Shown in pieces: positions 33,501-42,818 of a DNA stretch of 64,000 nt. The DNA lies in the NCBI RefSeq assembly GCF_001187725.1, contig NZ_LGIQ01000005.1, positions 135,024 through 199,023 on the forward strand. The letters run 5' to 3'. The position numbers and the translations under genes are program-made. Source of the DNA: Brevibacillus reuszeri. GTDB lineage: Bacteria > Bacillota > Bacilli > Brevibacillales > Brevibacillaceae. Each line of letters opens with the position of its first letter. The first letter of the stretch is position 1. The notes under the pieces were generated by a model. It did no database searches. It was given only the letters and a program-made list of their open reading frames with translations, and had not been told where the DNA came from.

Positions 33501-34322
33501 ATGAAAAAGTGGACGTTTGTATGGCTGGCGCTGTTGCTTGTGATCGTGACAGGATGTTCCCAGGAGGCGGGGGCAGGAGTGAGTGGTCCATCTACGATTC
33601 AAAAAGTAGTGGACAAGAAAAAGCTGGTGATCGGGACCTCAAGCGGTTATTTTCCGTTTGAGATGAAGGACAAGGAAGGGAAGTTTGTCGGGTATGACAT
33701 GGACTTGGGAAAAGCGATCGCGGATGCTTTGAAGGTGGAGGTAGAGTTCAAGGATTATAGCGACTTTGGTGGACTCATTCCTGCCCTGCAAACAGGAGAT
33801 ATCGACATGGTTATTTCCGGCATGACCATTCGCGGGGATCGAGCACTCGCCGTCAGCTTTTCCGATCCTTACTACTCTTCGGGTCAAGTCGTCATGGTAC
33901 CGAAAAAAGATACAACAACCAAAAGCTGGAAGGAATTGGACCAGGCCGGTAAAAAGATTGCTGTAGGTCAGGGCTCCACCGGTGCTCTGCTAGCCAAGCA
34001 GCTGTTCAAAAACGCAACCATAATGGATTTCGATGGCTTTACCAACGCAGCCTTGGCTGTGAAGCAGGCACAAGCAGACGCATTGGTTTTTGACGAGCCT
34101 GGAGTTCGAGTTTTTGAAATCATGAATGCTGATTCTGTTCGAGGTGTGTACGAAGTGCTATCTACGGAAAATCTGGGAATCGCGTTACCTTTGAATGATC
34201 AGGCCATGATCCAATGGGTGAATTCCTTCCTGGCTTCCTATCGAAACGGCTTGGACGACCAGATTTCGGTCAATAAATGGTTCAAATCAAACGAATGGAT
34301 CAATCAGGTACAGCAACAGTAA
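33501..34322 (+). CDS. amino acid type ABC transporter substrate-binding lipoprotein
   Basis: A 273-residue extracellular solute-binding protein of family 3 (SBP_bac_3), anchored as a lipoprotein at Cys19 (lipobox VTGC). The mature domain begins near residue 40 with KLVIGTSSGYFPFEM, and GYDMDLGKAIADAL and TGDIDMVISGMT are standard for binding proteins of polar amino acids and related amines. GGGGGTAAAGAG precedes the ATG. With the next two genes it makes a complete importer, and the two amidohydrolases after them hint at an amide, amidine or cyclic nitrogen ligand. Confidence 0.9.
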   Translation: MKKWTFVWLALLLVIVTGCSQEAGAGVSGPSTIQKVVDKKKLVIGTSSGYFPFEMKDKEGKFVGYDMDLGKAIADALKVEVEFKDYSDFGGLIPALQTGDIDMVISGMTIRGDRALAVSFSDPYYSSGQVVMVPKKDTTTKSWKELDQAGKKIAVGQGSTGALLAKQLFKNATIMDFDGFTNAALAVKQAQADALVFDEPGVRVFEIMNADSVRGVYEVLSTENLGIALPLNDQAMIQWVNSFLASYRNGLDDQISVNKWFKSNEWINQVQQQ

Positions 34323-34373
34323 AACATACGCCATCGCTTGGAGCATGAGCGTATAGAAGGAAGGGGGTTAAAC

Positions 34374-35027
34374 ATGGGTAGCGCCTGGAATGTGATTCCT
34401 CAAAATATGCATTTATTATGGGATGGGTTGTTGTTGACGCTACAGCTGTCCGCGTGTGCACTGCTCGTGAGTATCCCTGTAGGAATTTTGCTTGGATTGT
34501 GCAGAATCTCCGGCAATCGGATCGTTTCGTTTCTGGCAGTCAGCTATGTGGAATTTATTCGTGGTGTTCCTTTGCTTGTATTGTTGTTCTGGATTTATTT
34601 TGTTCTCGGCAAGTATCTGAAGATGGGGCCGTTTTTGGCTGGAGTCTTCGGACTGGGATTGTTTTCTGCTGCTTTTATCGCCGAGATCGTACGGGCAGGA
34701 ATTCAAGCTGTGCCTCGGGGGCAGATGGAGGCCGCCCGTTCCTCGGGCATGACGTATGTGCAAGCAATGCGCTTTATCATTTTGCCGCAAGCGATGCGTA
34801 AAGTATTGCCGCCGATGGCTTCCCAGTTTATTACGCTGATCAAAGACTCCTCTCTCGTATCTGTCATCTCTGTGGTCGACCTGACGCTGGTTGCCAAAAA
34901 CCTGGTGTCGACTACATTTCGCTCGCTGGAGGTATGGACGTTTGTCGCGATTATGTATTTTTGTATCACGTTTTTCCTTTCGCAAATCATCAGTGCGCTG
35001 GAGCGGCGCTATCGGGTGTCCGAATAG
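34374..35027 (+). CDS. amino acid type ABC transporter permease
   Basis: A 217-residue HisM/GlnP-type permease with five helices. The EAA loop that contacts the ATPase is EAARSSGMTYVQAMRFIILPQA. GAAGGAAGGGGG selects ATG 34374 over the frame's earlier start at 34338. It starts 51 bases after the binding protein gene. As no second permease is present, it should work as a homodimer. Confidence 0.93.
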   Translation: MGSAWNVIPQNMHLLWDGLLLTLQLSACALLVSIPVGILLGLCRISGNRIVSFLAVSYVEFIRGVPLLVLLFWIYFVLGKYLKMGPFLAGVFGLGLFSAAFIAEIVRAGIQAVPRGQMEAARSSGMTYVQAMRFIILPQAMRKVLPPMASQFITLIKDSSLVSVISVVDLTLVAKNLVSTTFRSLEVWTFVAIMYFCITFFLSQIISALERRYRVSE

Positions 35028-35064
35028 GGGATGCACATGATCAACGGTACAAGGAGGCCAGCAC

Positions 35065-35793
35065 GTGATCCAAATCAAACAGGTGAACAAGAGCTACGGA
35101 AGCGTGAACGTCCTGCAAAACATTAATCTGGAAATACCCGAGTCCAATGTGTACGCATTAATCGGTCCGAGCGGGGCAGGAAAAAGTACACTGATTCGCA
35201 GCATGAATGCACTGGAGACGATCCAGGCGGGCGAAATCATTGTAGACGGGACTTCTGTACACGATCGGAGGACGAATATAAATAAGCTACGATCCGATAT
35301 CGGCTTTGTGTTTCAGGCATTCAATCTGTATCCACACCTGACAGCAGTAGAAAATGTAGCAATAGCTCCTGTTCAGGTGAAAAAGGTACCCAAGGATGAA
35401 GCAACAGAAAAGGCTAAAAAGCTGCTGGCATCTCTGGGGCTGGGTGAGAAATATGACTCGTTTCCGGGGCAGCTTTCTGGTGGACAGCAGCAGCGGGTAG
35501 CCATCGCCAGGGCACTCGCCATGGACCCAAAGGTTATGCTGTTCGATGAGCCTACATCAGCTCTAGACCCGGAGATGATCAAGGAAGTGCTGGATGCGAT
35601 CAGGGGCTTGGCATCTAGTGGAATGACCATGGTAGTCGTCACGCATGAGATGGGCTTTGCCCGGGAAATTTGCGATCAAATCGTATTCATGGCAGAGGGC
35701 AAAATTGTCGAGGTAGCCCCGCCGGAGCAGTTTTTTACGCAACCCTCGTCAGACCGGGCGAAAGACTTCCTGTCAAAGGTTTTGAATCACTAG
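35065..35793 (+). CDS. amino acid type ABC transporter ATP-binding protein
   Basis: A 242-residue ATPase of the GlnQ/HisP group: Walker [10 protein letters not shown] (33-41), Q-loop, signature LSGGQQQR, Walker [14 protein letters not shown] and the switch His in VTHEMGFA. The start is GTG 35065 behind AAGGAGG. It energises the importer formed with the two preceding genes. The amidohydrolase gene begins 53 bases later. Confidence 0.95.
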   Translation: MIQIKQVNKSYGSVNVLQNINLEIPESNVYALIGPSGAGKSTLIRSMNALETIQAGEIIVDGTSVHDRRTNINKLRSDIGFVFQAFNLYPHLTAVENVAIAPVQVKKVPKDEATEKAKKLLASLGLGEKYDSFPGQLSGGQQQRVAIARALAMDPKVMLFDEPTSALDPEMIKEVLDAIRGLASSGMTMVVVTHEMGFAREICDQIVFMAEGKIVEVAPPEQFFTQPSSDRAKDFLSKVLNH

Positions 35794-35846
35794 CGGCTCT
35801 TCCTAATTCCAACGTTTTCATCAGAGGCTGGTTTGGAGGTTTTTGT

Positions 35847-37274
35847 ATGAAGGTGGATTTGATTATCGCCCATGCCTTTGTTCTTACGATGGAGGGTGCG
35901 GGTGTCGGGATAGTGGAAAACGGGGCAGTCGCCATAAACGGAGATTCGATTGCCGCAGTGGGAGCAACGGACGAGATATTGGCAGGATATCAGGCGGATC
36001 GAGTCATTGACGCAAGCGGCAAGCTGGTGATGCCAGGACTCATTGATGCGCATATGCACACAGGTCTGTCCATCTTTCGGGGAATGGCTCAGGACATGTC
36101 TCACTGGATGCGAAAAGGCATGTGGCCCTTGATGAAGAATTCAACGAAAGAAGAGACGCTGAAAGGTTCATTGGTGACGATTATCGAGGGGATCAAAGCC
36201 GGAACGACTACGTTTTGCGACTTCGATCATTCCATGGGCCGAATTGTCTCGCATTATGCCAAAATAGGAGCGCGTGCCAGAGTAGCAGAAACAGTGAATG
36301 AACTATCAGATGATATCGGGAAGCTTCCTGTTGGTGAGCTGTATCCGCTTGACCCAGCTATCGGCAACAGGAAGCTTGTGGCAAACATCAAGCTGTTCGA
36401 GGAGTGGCACGGAAAAGAAAACGGGAGAATCACCTGCCTGTTTGGGCCGCAGGGAGCGGACATGCTCGGAAAAGAGCTGCTGCTGGAAGTAAAGGCGTTG
36501 GCACAAAAGTACGATACCCGGATTCATATGCATGTCGCCCAAGGGGACAGGGAAATCGAGCAGATGGTGAAACGGCATCAGAAACGCACCATTCCTTATT
36601 TGGATGAGCTCGGTTACCTCGATTCCCGGCTCATGGCTGTCCATCTGACAGAGGCGACAAAAGAAGAGACCCAGCTGGTTGCAAAACGAGGAGCGTCCAT
36701 GATCTACTGTGCGGGGAGCATCGGCATCATTGACGGCTTGGTGCCTCCGATTATGGATTTTTTGGAAGCAGGTGGACAGGCCGCTCTCGGATCGGATCAG
36801 GCTCCGGGAAACAACTGCAACAACATGTTCAATGAAATGAAGTTTGCCGCTATTTTGAATAAGGTGAAGCGAGCCGACCCAAAAGTGTTTCCTGCGTGGC
36901 TTTCCTTGCGACTCGCGACTATTGAATCGGCCAAAGCGATTGGCCTGGATCACGAGGTTGGCAGCTTGAAAGCAGGAAAAAAAGCAGACGTCATCATCCT
37001 GGATCTAGAGGCTCCGACTCTGTGTCCGATTTATACAGACCCCATCCGCAATATCGTTCCCAATCTGGTTTACTCGGCACGAGGGAACGAGGTGGAGACC
37101 GTCCTCATTGATGGACAAGTGATTATGGAGAATCGCAAGCTGCTAACCGTAGATGAAAAAGAAGCCTTCCGGCAAGCACAAGAGGCCGCCGATCAAATCA
37201 GCCGTCGTTCGCGGGATGATATCGCGGCAGCAGACAGTGACGTTTACAGGATGATGGAGGATGGGTATTTATGA
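35847..37274 (+). CDS. amidohydrolase of the ATZ/TRZ (aminohydrolase) family
   Basis: A 475-residue metal-dependent hydrolase of the subgroup that holds S-adenosylhomocysteine deaminase (MtaD), atrazine chlorohydrolase and guanine deaminase. Metal ligands: His69 and His71 in DAHMH, a His in HMHVAQ near 226, another in VHLTEA near 265, and Asp in LGSDQAPGNN near 316. TTTGGAGG selects ATG 35847. A longer frame starting at 35670 would overlap the ATPase gene. It probably deaminates or dechlorinates a nitrogen heterocycle or guanidine-like compound delivered by the importer. Confidence 0.85.
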   Translation: MKVDLIIAHAFVLTMEGAGVGIVENGAVAINGDSIAAVGATDEILAGYQADRVIDASGKLVMPGLIDAHMHTGLSIFRGMAQDMSHWMRKGMWPLMKNSTKEETLKGSLVTIIEGIKAGTTTFCDFDHSMGRIVSHYAKIGARARVAETVNELSDDIGKLPVGELYPLDPAIGNRKLVANIKLFEEWHGKENGRITCLFGPQGADMLGKELLLEVKALAQKYDTRIHMHVAQGDREIEQMVKRHQKRTIPYLDELGYLDSRLMAVHLTEATKEETQLVAKRGASMIYCAGSIGIIDGLVPPIMDFLEAGGQAALGSDQAPGNNCNNMFNEMKFAAILNKVKRADPKVFPAWLSLRLATIESAKAIGLDHEVGSLKAGKKADVIILDLEAPTLCPIYTDPIRNIVPNLVYSARGNEVETVLIDGQVIMENRKLLTVDEKEAFRQAQEAADQISRRSRDDIAAADSDVYRMMEDGYL

Positions 37275-38890
37275 CGACGATATTTACCAATGGCAGGTTT
37301 TATACATTCGATTCGTCTCAGCCTATGGCTGAATCTGTAGTAGTAAGGGATGGGAGGATCGTGGATCTGGGGAGCCACCGGGAGATGCTGCTGCAGTGGG
37401 GAAGACCAGAGGCAAATGTGAGAGACCTGGATGGAAAAATGGTGACGCCAGGTCTGATCGATAGCCATCTGCATTTATCCTCAATCGCAACCAAAATGTT
37501 GTCGATGGACTTAGGCAATATCACCTCAAAGGATGACATGCTCCAGATGATCAAGGAGAGGGCAGACCAAACACCAGCAGGCGAATGGTTACAAGGAAGA
37601 GGCTGGGACGAGAACCGCTTTGTTGAAGGGGGCTTACCCTCAATCGAGGAGCTGGATCATGTGTCGCCGCATTGTCCGGTTCTACTGACACGCGTTTGCG
37701 GTCATGTCGTATTGGTCAACAGCAAAGCGCTGGAGATCGCTGGCTATTCGGCGGATATGGATATTCCGGCAGGGGGAACCGTTGTACTTGATCCGCAGAC
37801 CCAAAAACCTACGGGACTGCTGCTGGAAACGGCGTCCAATATAGTTCAGAGGCATATCCCCAAGCTTACTTACGAGCAGTTGAAGCAAGTATTGAAGCAG
37901 GCGATTCAGCTAGCGATGCAGTGCGGGCTTACGAGCGTACATACCGAGGATTTGCGCGGACTAGGAGGACTGGATCAGACCTGGAAGCTGTATGACGAGC
38001 TGTTAAACGGGGAGGGACTAGGGCTCCGGTGCAACCTGTTGATTTATTATCCGCATGTGAAGCGGCTGGTTGAGCGTGGGATGTACGCAGGGTATGGAAA
38101 TGAGAAGCTGCAGATCGGCGCCGTGAAAATATTTGCTGATGGCAGCTTTGGCGGGAGAACGGCCTATCTCTCCGCACCCTATACGGATGATCCAGGGAAT
38201 GTGGGAAGCGAGATTCATGACGAAGAGACCTTATATCAGCTGTTTAAGCAAGCACGCGATGCCAAAATGCCGATTGCTGTCCATACGATTGGCGATCAGG
38301 CCCTGGAAAATGTGCTCGACATGCTGGATAAATTTCCGACTGTAGGGTATCGGGACCGCATGATTCATACTTCCTTGCTTCGCCCTGATTTGCTGGAGCG
38401 GTTGAAGAGTCCAAGCATCGTCGCGGATATTCAGCCGCGGTTCGTAGTAGGGGATTTCCCGTGGGTTGCAGAACGGATTGGAGAGAAGCGGGCACAGCAA
38501 GCCTACATTTGGAAAAGCATGCTGAACGCAGGGATTATGTGTGCAGGAGGCTCCGATGCTCCTGTTGAACCGCTGGAGCCACTTTTGGGCATTCATGCAG
38601 CCGTTTCACGTCGTGCACCAGAGGACAGGCATGAGGGATACTATCCAGGAGAGAATTTGACAATGGAAGAAGCGCTTCGCATTTTTACGTATGGTGGCGC
38701 TCTGGCGACCAATGAAGAAGCAGTCAAAGGGACGATCAGCAGAGGAAAGTATGCCGACATGACCGTCTATTCAAAAGATCTGTTGCAGGTGGAGTCGGAT
38801 GAGGTACTTTCTACAAACATCGAGATGACTGTCATCAATGGAGAAATTTGTTACGAACGCGGCGGTAATAAAAATTTGTGTGAAATCTAG
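37271..38890 (+). CDS. amidohydrolase family protein (YtcJ-like)
   Basis: A 539-residue member of the Amidohydro_3 group. His66 and His68 (DSHLHL) begin the metal site, the GWDENRF block is typical of YtcJ-like proteins, KIFADGSFGGRTA carries the family's D-G-S-x-G pattern, and GGSDAPVEP near residue 425 supplies the last Asp. It overlaps the previous gene by four bases (ATGA), so the two hydrolases are translated together and likely act in sequence. No substrate is established for the family. A long hairpin terminator follows. Confidence 0.87.
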   Translation: MTTIFTNGRFYTFDSSQPMAESVVVRDGRIVDLGSHREMLLQWGRPEANVRDLDGKMVTPGLIDSHLHLSSIATKMLSMDLGNITSKDDMLQMIKERADQTPAGEWLQGRGWDENRFVEGGLPSIEELDHVSPHCPVLLTRVCGHVVLVNSKALEIAGYSADMDIPAGGTVVLDPQTQKPTGLLLETASNIVQRHIPKLTYEQLKQVLKQAIQLAMQCGLTSVHTEDLRGLGGLDQTWKLYDELLNGEGLGLRCNLLIYYPHVKRLVERGMYAGYGNEKLQIGAVKIFADGSFGGRTAYLSAPYTDDPGNVGSEIHDEETLYQLFKQARDAKMPIAVHTIGDQALENVLDMLDKFPTVGYRDRMIHTSLLRPDLLERLKSPSIVADIQPRFVVGDFPWVAERIGEKRAQQAYIWKSMLNAGIMCAGGSDAPVEPLEPLLGIHAAVSRRAPEDRHEGYYPGENLTMEEALRIFTYGGALATNEEAVKGTISRGKYADMTVYSKDLLQVESDEVLSTNIEMTVINGEICYERGGNKNLCEI

Positions 38891-38913
38891 AACGGCTTGA
38901 CATACTATAGGGA

Positions 38914-38950
38914 GCCCGTTTTCCTCTGCTGGAGGGAAGCGGGCCTTTTA
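38914..38950 (+). terminator. terminator of the importer/amidohydrolase operon
   Basis: GCCCGTTTTCCTC (38914-38926) pairs over 13 positions with GAGGGAAGCGGGC (38932-38944), loop TGCTG, then CTTTTAAATTT. Confidence 0.85.
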
Positions 38951-39044
38951 AATTTCATCACTACGACTGATTTAGGACTTTTTCTTTTACGAAACTAAGT
39001 ATATAATTATGTTGTGAAACACATTTTGGAAAGGGGAGTTACCT

Positions 39045-39614
39045 ATGTTCGATATCGCGATTATTGGAGCAGGCCCAGCAGGGGGAAGCGCAGCATTGTT
39101 TGCAGCGAAGGCAGGCAAAAAGACGCTGTTGATTGACAATGATAAAAGCATGACGAAGCGTGCCTGGTTAGAGAATCACTACGGCATCCTGGAAGCTACT
39201 GGCCCGGACCTCATTGAAACAGGCAAGAAGCAAGCAGCCAAATTCGGTGCGGAGCTTGTTACTGACCAAGTCAACAATATTACGAAAACCGAGCAAGGTT
39301 TCGTTGTGGAAACAGCAGAAAAAGGCTCCTTCGAAGCAAAGCATGTCATTTTGGCTACAGGTGCTCTGGTTACGCTGGCTGAAGCTATCGGGGTAAATAC
39401 CAAGGAAGGCACAGAGCCGCGAATCAAAACCGTTGTTGATGTAGATCAGCAAGGGAAAACAAATGTAGATGGAATCTGGGCAGCTGGGACGTGTGCTGGC
39501 GTAAGCGTACATACGATCATCACTGCTGGTGATGGAGCCAAAGTAGCGATCAATGTCATTAGTGAAATAAACGGCGAGCGCTATGTGGACCATGATGTAC
39601 TGAAAACGAACTAA
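39045..39614 (+). CDS. FAD-only thioredoxin reductase-like flavoprotein
   Basis: A 189-residue protein with the FAD domain of thioredoxin reductases: GAGPAGG at 8-14, an LATGAL strand near 105, and the C-terminal DGIWAAGTCAG motif near 147-157. The central NADPH domain and the CxxC redox pair of true reductases (about 310 residues) are missing, and the two FAD halves are joined directly. It is not a frameshift, as the frame is continuous. Such short proteins exist in Bacillales, function unclear; it may take electrons from a partner. It is monocistronic with a strong terminator. Confidence 0.8.
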   Translation: MFDIAIIGAGPAGGSAALFAAKAGKKTLLIDNDKSMTKRAWLENHYGILEATGPDLIETGKKQAAKFGAELVTDQVNNITKTEQGFVVETAEKGSFEAKHVILATGALVTLAEAIGVNTKEGTEPRIKTVVDVDQQGKTNVDGIWAAGTCAGVSVHTIITAGDGAKVAINVISEINGERYVDHDVLKTN

Positions 39615-39633
39615 GTAAGCGAGAGATAAATAC

Positions 39634-39685
39634 AAGCCATCTTCTTTGTTTGACTCGTGTTCAGACAAAGAAGATGGCTTTTTTA
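39634..39685 (+). terminator. terminator of the flavoprotein gene
   Basis: A perfect 16-base stem, AAGCCATCTTCTTTGT (39634-39649 region) with its complement ending at 39680, followed by T. Confidence 0.95.
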
Positions 39686-39715
39686 TTTGAAGCTTTACAA
39701 AGCCGAGTAAATTTC

Positions 39716-39746
39716 TTACAGACTTTTAGTCAAATTTGAATATAAT
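39716..39746 (+). promoter_or_regulatory. promoter of the exporter/PadR operon with palindrome
   Basis: A perfect TATAAT (39741-39746) has TTACAG (39716-39721) 19 bases upstream. CAAATTTG (39731-39738), an 8-base palindrome, sits in the spacer and is a candidate site for the PadR protein encoded downstream. Confidence 0.5.
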
Positions 39747-39786
39747 ATTTAGAGTAATCATCATGGATACGATGGGAGGAGCTTGC

Positions 39787-41313
39787 TTGATTGCCAAAGA
39801 AAGCAAAGTGAATTTTGTCCTGGCAGGGTTATTGCTAGGGTTATTGATGGCATCGATGGACAATACGATTGTAGCAACAGCAATGGGCACAATTGTTGGC
39901 GAAATGGGCGGCATGGATAAATTCGTCTGGGTTACGTCTGCATATATGGTTGCTACGATGGCAGGGATGCCGATTTTCGGAAAGCTCTCGGATATGTATG
40001 GAAGAAAACGATTTTATGTGTTTGGACTCGTTGTCTTTTTACTTGGTTCCATCCTCTGTGGAACCGCTAGCAGTATCGTGGAGCTAAGCATTTATCGGGC
40101 GATTCAGGGGATCGGTGGCGGCGCCTTGATGCCGATCGCATTTACGATTATTTTTGACGTATTCCCGCCAGAAAAACGGGGGAAAATGACTGGTTTGTTC
40201 GGTGCTGTATTTGGTACCTCCAGTGTATTTGGTCCGTTACTTGGTGCGTACATAACAGAGTATGTGGGCTGGCATTGGATTTTTTACATCAACGTACCGA
40301 TCGGAGCCTTGTCGCTCTGGTTCATCTCTGTTTATTATCGCGAGTCTCTGGAACACCGCAAGCAAAGCATTGACTGGTGGGGGGCTGTTACCCTGGTGGG
40401 AGCCGTCATTAGCCTGATGTTTGCTCTTGAGCTGGGTGGAAATCAGTTTGCATGGAATTCCGTTCAAATCATTGGACTGTTTGTTTCCTTTGCTGTGTTG
40501 TTCGTGATCTTTCTGTTTGTGGAGACAAAAGTACCAGAGCCTATCATCTCCTTTACCATGTTTAAACGACGTTTGTTTGCCGCCTCGAATGCGGTAGCAC
40601 TCTTGTACGGATCAGCTTTTATTATTACGACTGTCTATTTGCCGATCTTTATCCAAGGCGTATTCGGTGGATCAGCGACGAATTCCGGCTTGCTCTTGAC
40701 GCCGATGATGCTAGGCTCCGTGGTAGGTAGCCAGCTGGGCGGATTTTTGACGACCAAAACGAGCTTCCGCAACATTATGCTTCTCTCGTCCGTCTTCTTC
40801 GTACCAGGTATTTTCCTGTTGAGTACCTTGTCGCCGGACATCTCGCGTGGCATGGTTACGTTTTATATGATCATTACCGGTTTCGGCGTAGGGTTTTCCT
40901 TCTCCGTATTGGGGATGGCAGCCATTCATGGGTTTGATATGCGGCAGCGTGGGTCAGCCAGCTCGACAGGCTCCTTTTTCCGTTCGCTTGGGATGACGCT
41001 GGGGATTACGGTCTTTGGAATTTTGCAGCGCAACCAGTTTGAGAATGGGATGTCCACAGCTTTTGCCGGACAACAAACAGGGATTGGAGCGATTACGGAC
41101 CCGCGTGCCATTTTGACGCCTGAGACGCGTGCAGCCATTCCAGCACCTGTATTGGACAAAATTACGGACATCCTCGCCACGTCGATTGCCCATACGTTTA
41201 TGTGGGCACTGGTTCCAGCTGTGCTTGCGGTCGTATGTATTGTCCTGATGGGAAAAGAACGCGTGCTGATTCCAGGCGCGAATCAAAATCGTCCGAATCC
41301 TGAACATCACTAG
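39787..41313 (+). CDS. MFS drug exporter of the DHA2 (EmrB/QacA) family
   Basis: A 508-residue membrane protein with 14 helices typical of DHA2 proton-driven exporters. Motifs: MDNTIVATAMGTI in helix 1, the loop 2-3 motif GKLSDMYGRKR and the antiporter motif C-like GPLLGAYITEYVGWHWIFYI. The frame opens at ATG 39736, but GGAGGAG at 39775-39781 sets the start at TTG 39787. A PadR repressor is encoded 13 bases downstream, the usual arrangement for inducible multidrug export. The substrate is unknown. Confidence 0.92.
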   Translation: MIAKESKVNFVLAGLLLGLLMASMDNTIVATAMGTIVGEMGGMDKFVWVTSAYMVATMAGMPIFGKLSDMYGRKRFYVFGLVVFLLGSILCGTASSIVELSIYRAIQGIGGGALMPIAFTIIFDVFPPEKRGKMTGLFGAVFGTSSVFGPLLGAYITEYVGWHWIFYINVPIGALSLWFISVYYRESLEHRKQSIDWWGAVTLVGAVISLMFALELGGNQFAWNSVQIIGLFVSFAVLFVIFLFVETKVPEPIISFTMFKRRLFAASNAVALLYGSAFIITTVYLPIFIQGVFGGSATNSGLLLTPMMLGSVVGSQLGGFLTTKTSFRNIMLLSSVFFVPGIFLLSTLSPDISRGMVTFYMIITGFGVGFSFSVLGMAAIHGFDMRQRGSASSTGSFFRSLGMTLGITVFGILQRNQFENGMSTAFAGQQTGIGAITDPRAILTPETRAAIPAPVLDKITDILATSIAHTFMWALVPAVLAVVCIVLMGKERVLIPGANQNRPNPEHH

Positions 41314-41326
41314 AGGAGAAGCGGAT

Positions 41327-41854
41327 ATGAGTATAAAACTGCTGATTCTTGGTCTGTTGATGGAGGGTGAAAAGCATCCTTACGAGGTCCAGCAGCTAGT
41401 AAAGCAGCGAGGAATCGATTGCTATATCAAATTTGCCAAAGGCTCTTTGTACTATGCCTTTGACCAATTAGCCAAAGCAAGCCTGATCGAGGTCGCAAAC
41501 ATTATCCGGGAGTCCAATCGCCCGGATAAAACGACCTATCGCATCACGGATAAGGGGAAAGAAGAGCTCCAGCAGCTTTTGCTGACGGAGATGCGTCGCC
41601 CAATCCAGCTGCATAATCCGATATATGCTGCTCTGACATTTGCTGCTTATGGCGATCCGGCAAAAATGGAGGAAGCATCTGCGGAAAATATGCGTGAGGT
41701 TCAGCGTGTGGCAGAGCTGCTCGAATCCATTTTGGAGGAGCCCAAGCAAGCATTGGACTTCGGGGCGAGAAACATTTTGATAGGGGCGATTGAGCATCTG
41801 CGTGCTGAAGCGCGGTGGATTGAACGCGTACGCCAAGAGGGCTTCGGTCATTGA
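41327..41854 (+). CDS. PadR family transcriptional regulator
   Basis: A 175-residue repressor of the PadR family (PadR-s2/AphA-like). The N-terminal winged helix (2-80) reads LLILGLLMEGEKHPYEVQQL and has the KGSLYYAFDQL recognition helix. The C-terminal helices dimerise. GAGGAG lies eight bases before the ATG. It probably represses the exporter gene ahead of it and itself, responding to a toxic aromatic or drug. Confidence 0.9.
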   Translation: MSIKLLILGLLMEGEKHPYEVQQLVKQRGIDCYIKFAKGSLYYAFDQLAKASLIEVANIIRESNRPDKTTYRITDKGKEELQQLLLTEMRRPIQLHNPIYAALTFAAYGDPAKMEEASAENMREVQRVAELLESILEEPKQALDFGARNILIGAIEHLRAEARWIERVRQEGFGH

Positions 41855-41947
41855 TTTTGAAATTATTATGAACATTGGACAATTGTTATCATTTCGATAG
41901 TTTTTCGTTTATAATGATGGTAATTACTTTCAAGGATGGTACCCCTC

Positions 41948-42238
41948 ATGATGAATACTCCACTTGGACGTTTTCGCGTAATCGGCATTCTGGAAGGAAT
42001 CTCGTATTTGGTATTGCTCGGGATTGCCATGCCACTCAAGTATTTTCTCGATGTACCAGCCGCAGTAAAAATCGCTGGATCTCTTCACGGTGTGTTATTT
42101 GTTCTTTATATTTTGGCACTTGCCCATGTGACGCTGAAAAACAGATGGTCAATCATTCGGGTAATTGGTGCTTTTATCGCATCCCTGCTTCCTTTTGGAA
42201 ACTTTGTGCTGGATGCGCGTTTGAGAAAAGAGCAATAG
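41948..42238 (+). CDS. DUF3817 family small membrane protein
   Basis: A protein of about 97 residues with three hydrophobic helices covered by DUF3817: the opening LGRFRVIGILEGISYL and the GSLHGVLFVLYI and LPFGNFVLDARL blocks are typical. ATG codons at 41936, 41948 and 41951 are all possible; AAGG at 41932 is best spaced for 41948. Function unknown. It lies alone after the PadR gene. Confidence 0.82.
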   Translation: MMNTPLGRFRVIGILEGISYLVLLGIAMPLKYFLDVPAAVKIAGSLHGVLFVLYILALAHVTLKNRWSIIRVIGAFIASLLPFGNFVLDARLRKEQ

Positions 42239-42333
42239 TTGGGTTGTTTTGATGGTGAAGGCGGGTAAATCGTACCCGTCTTTGCTTCATATAGAAATAT
42301 ATATTTTTCGGGAAAGAGATGGGGAGGATTCGT

Positions 42334-42531
42334 GTGGAGACCAGAATATTAGCGGGAAATCTAGTATGGGACGAGGAAGGTCAATTGCTTCTCGAAACCG
42401 TGACGGAGGATCGGTTTGTATTGGTTCTCCCACAAATCATTACGCTCACGGAAACAGAGGAAAAGCTGGCAAGCGATGAGCTGAGCGAGAAGCATAGCGG
42501 TCTGAACGTGATTGCACGCTGCTTTGTATAA
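42334..42531 (+). CDS. small hypothetical protein, 65 residues
   Basis: A short acidic protein. GGGGAGG at 42321-42327 selects GTG 42334 over the earlier ATG 42319. It looks like a small beta-rich fold (alternating strands up to residue 45, as in LLLETVTEDRFVLVLPQIITL) with a Glu-rich helix and ends in NVIARCFV. I do not recognise a family. Two hairpins follow, the second with a T tract. Confidence 0.55.
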   Translation: METRILAGNLVWDEEGQLLLETVTEDRFVLVLPQIITLTETEEKLASDELSEKHSGLNVIARCFV

Positions 42532-42561
42532 AAAAAGCAGAGAGCCGGGTAGTCACGGCTT

Positions 42562-42645
42562 GATCTGTTTCGTTAAAACTGATAATTCCGAAAACAGATC
42601 ACAAGAAACCAGTTCATTACTTGCGCATGATGAGCTGGTTTTTTG
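42562..42645 (+). terminator. tandem hairpins ending in a terminator
   Basis: First hairpin: TGATCTGTTTCG pairs with CGAAAACAGATCA (42561-42601) without a T tract. Second: AAACCAG (42606-42612) pairs with CTGGTTT (42635-42641) with inner TCAT/ATGA pairing, then T. The second is a good terminator. The first may be a protein-binding site or RNA element. Confidence 0.65.
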
Positions 42646-42818
42646 CGTTGGTATAAAAGCAAATGCTAGGCTCATGATTCTAAAATGTAAGGTTATTGTA
42701 TGGATTTCGCCTCTTTCGTTTACAGAAAGGAATAAAGGGAATATCGTATTCTTACAGACTGAATTCGTTTCTTTCCAGATAGAATCACGTACTCTCGAGA
42801 TAAAATACAGGTGGAGGG

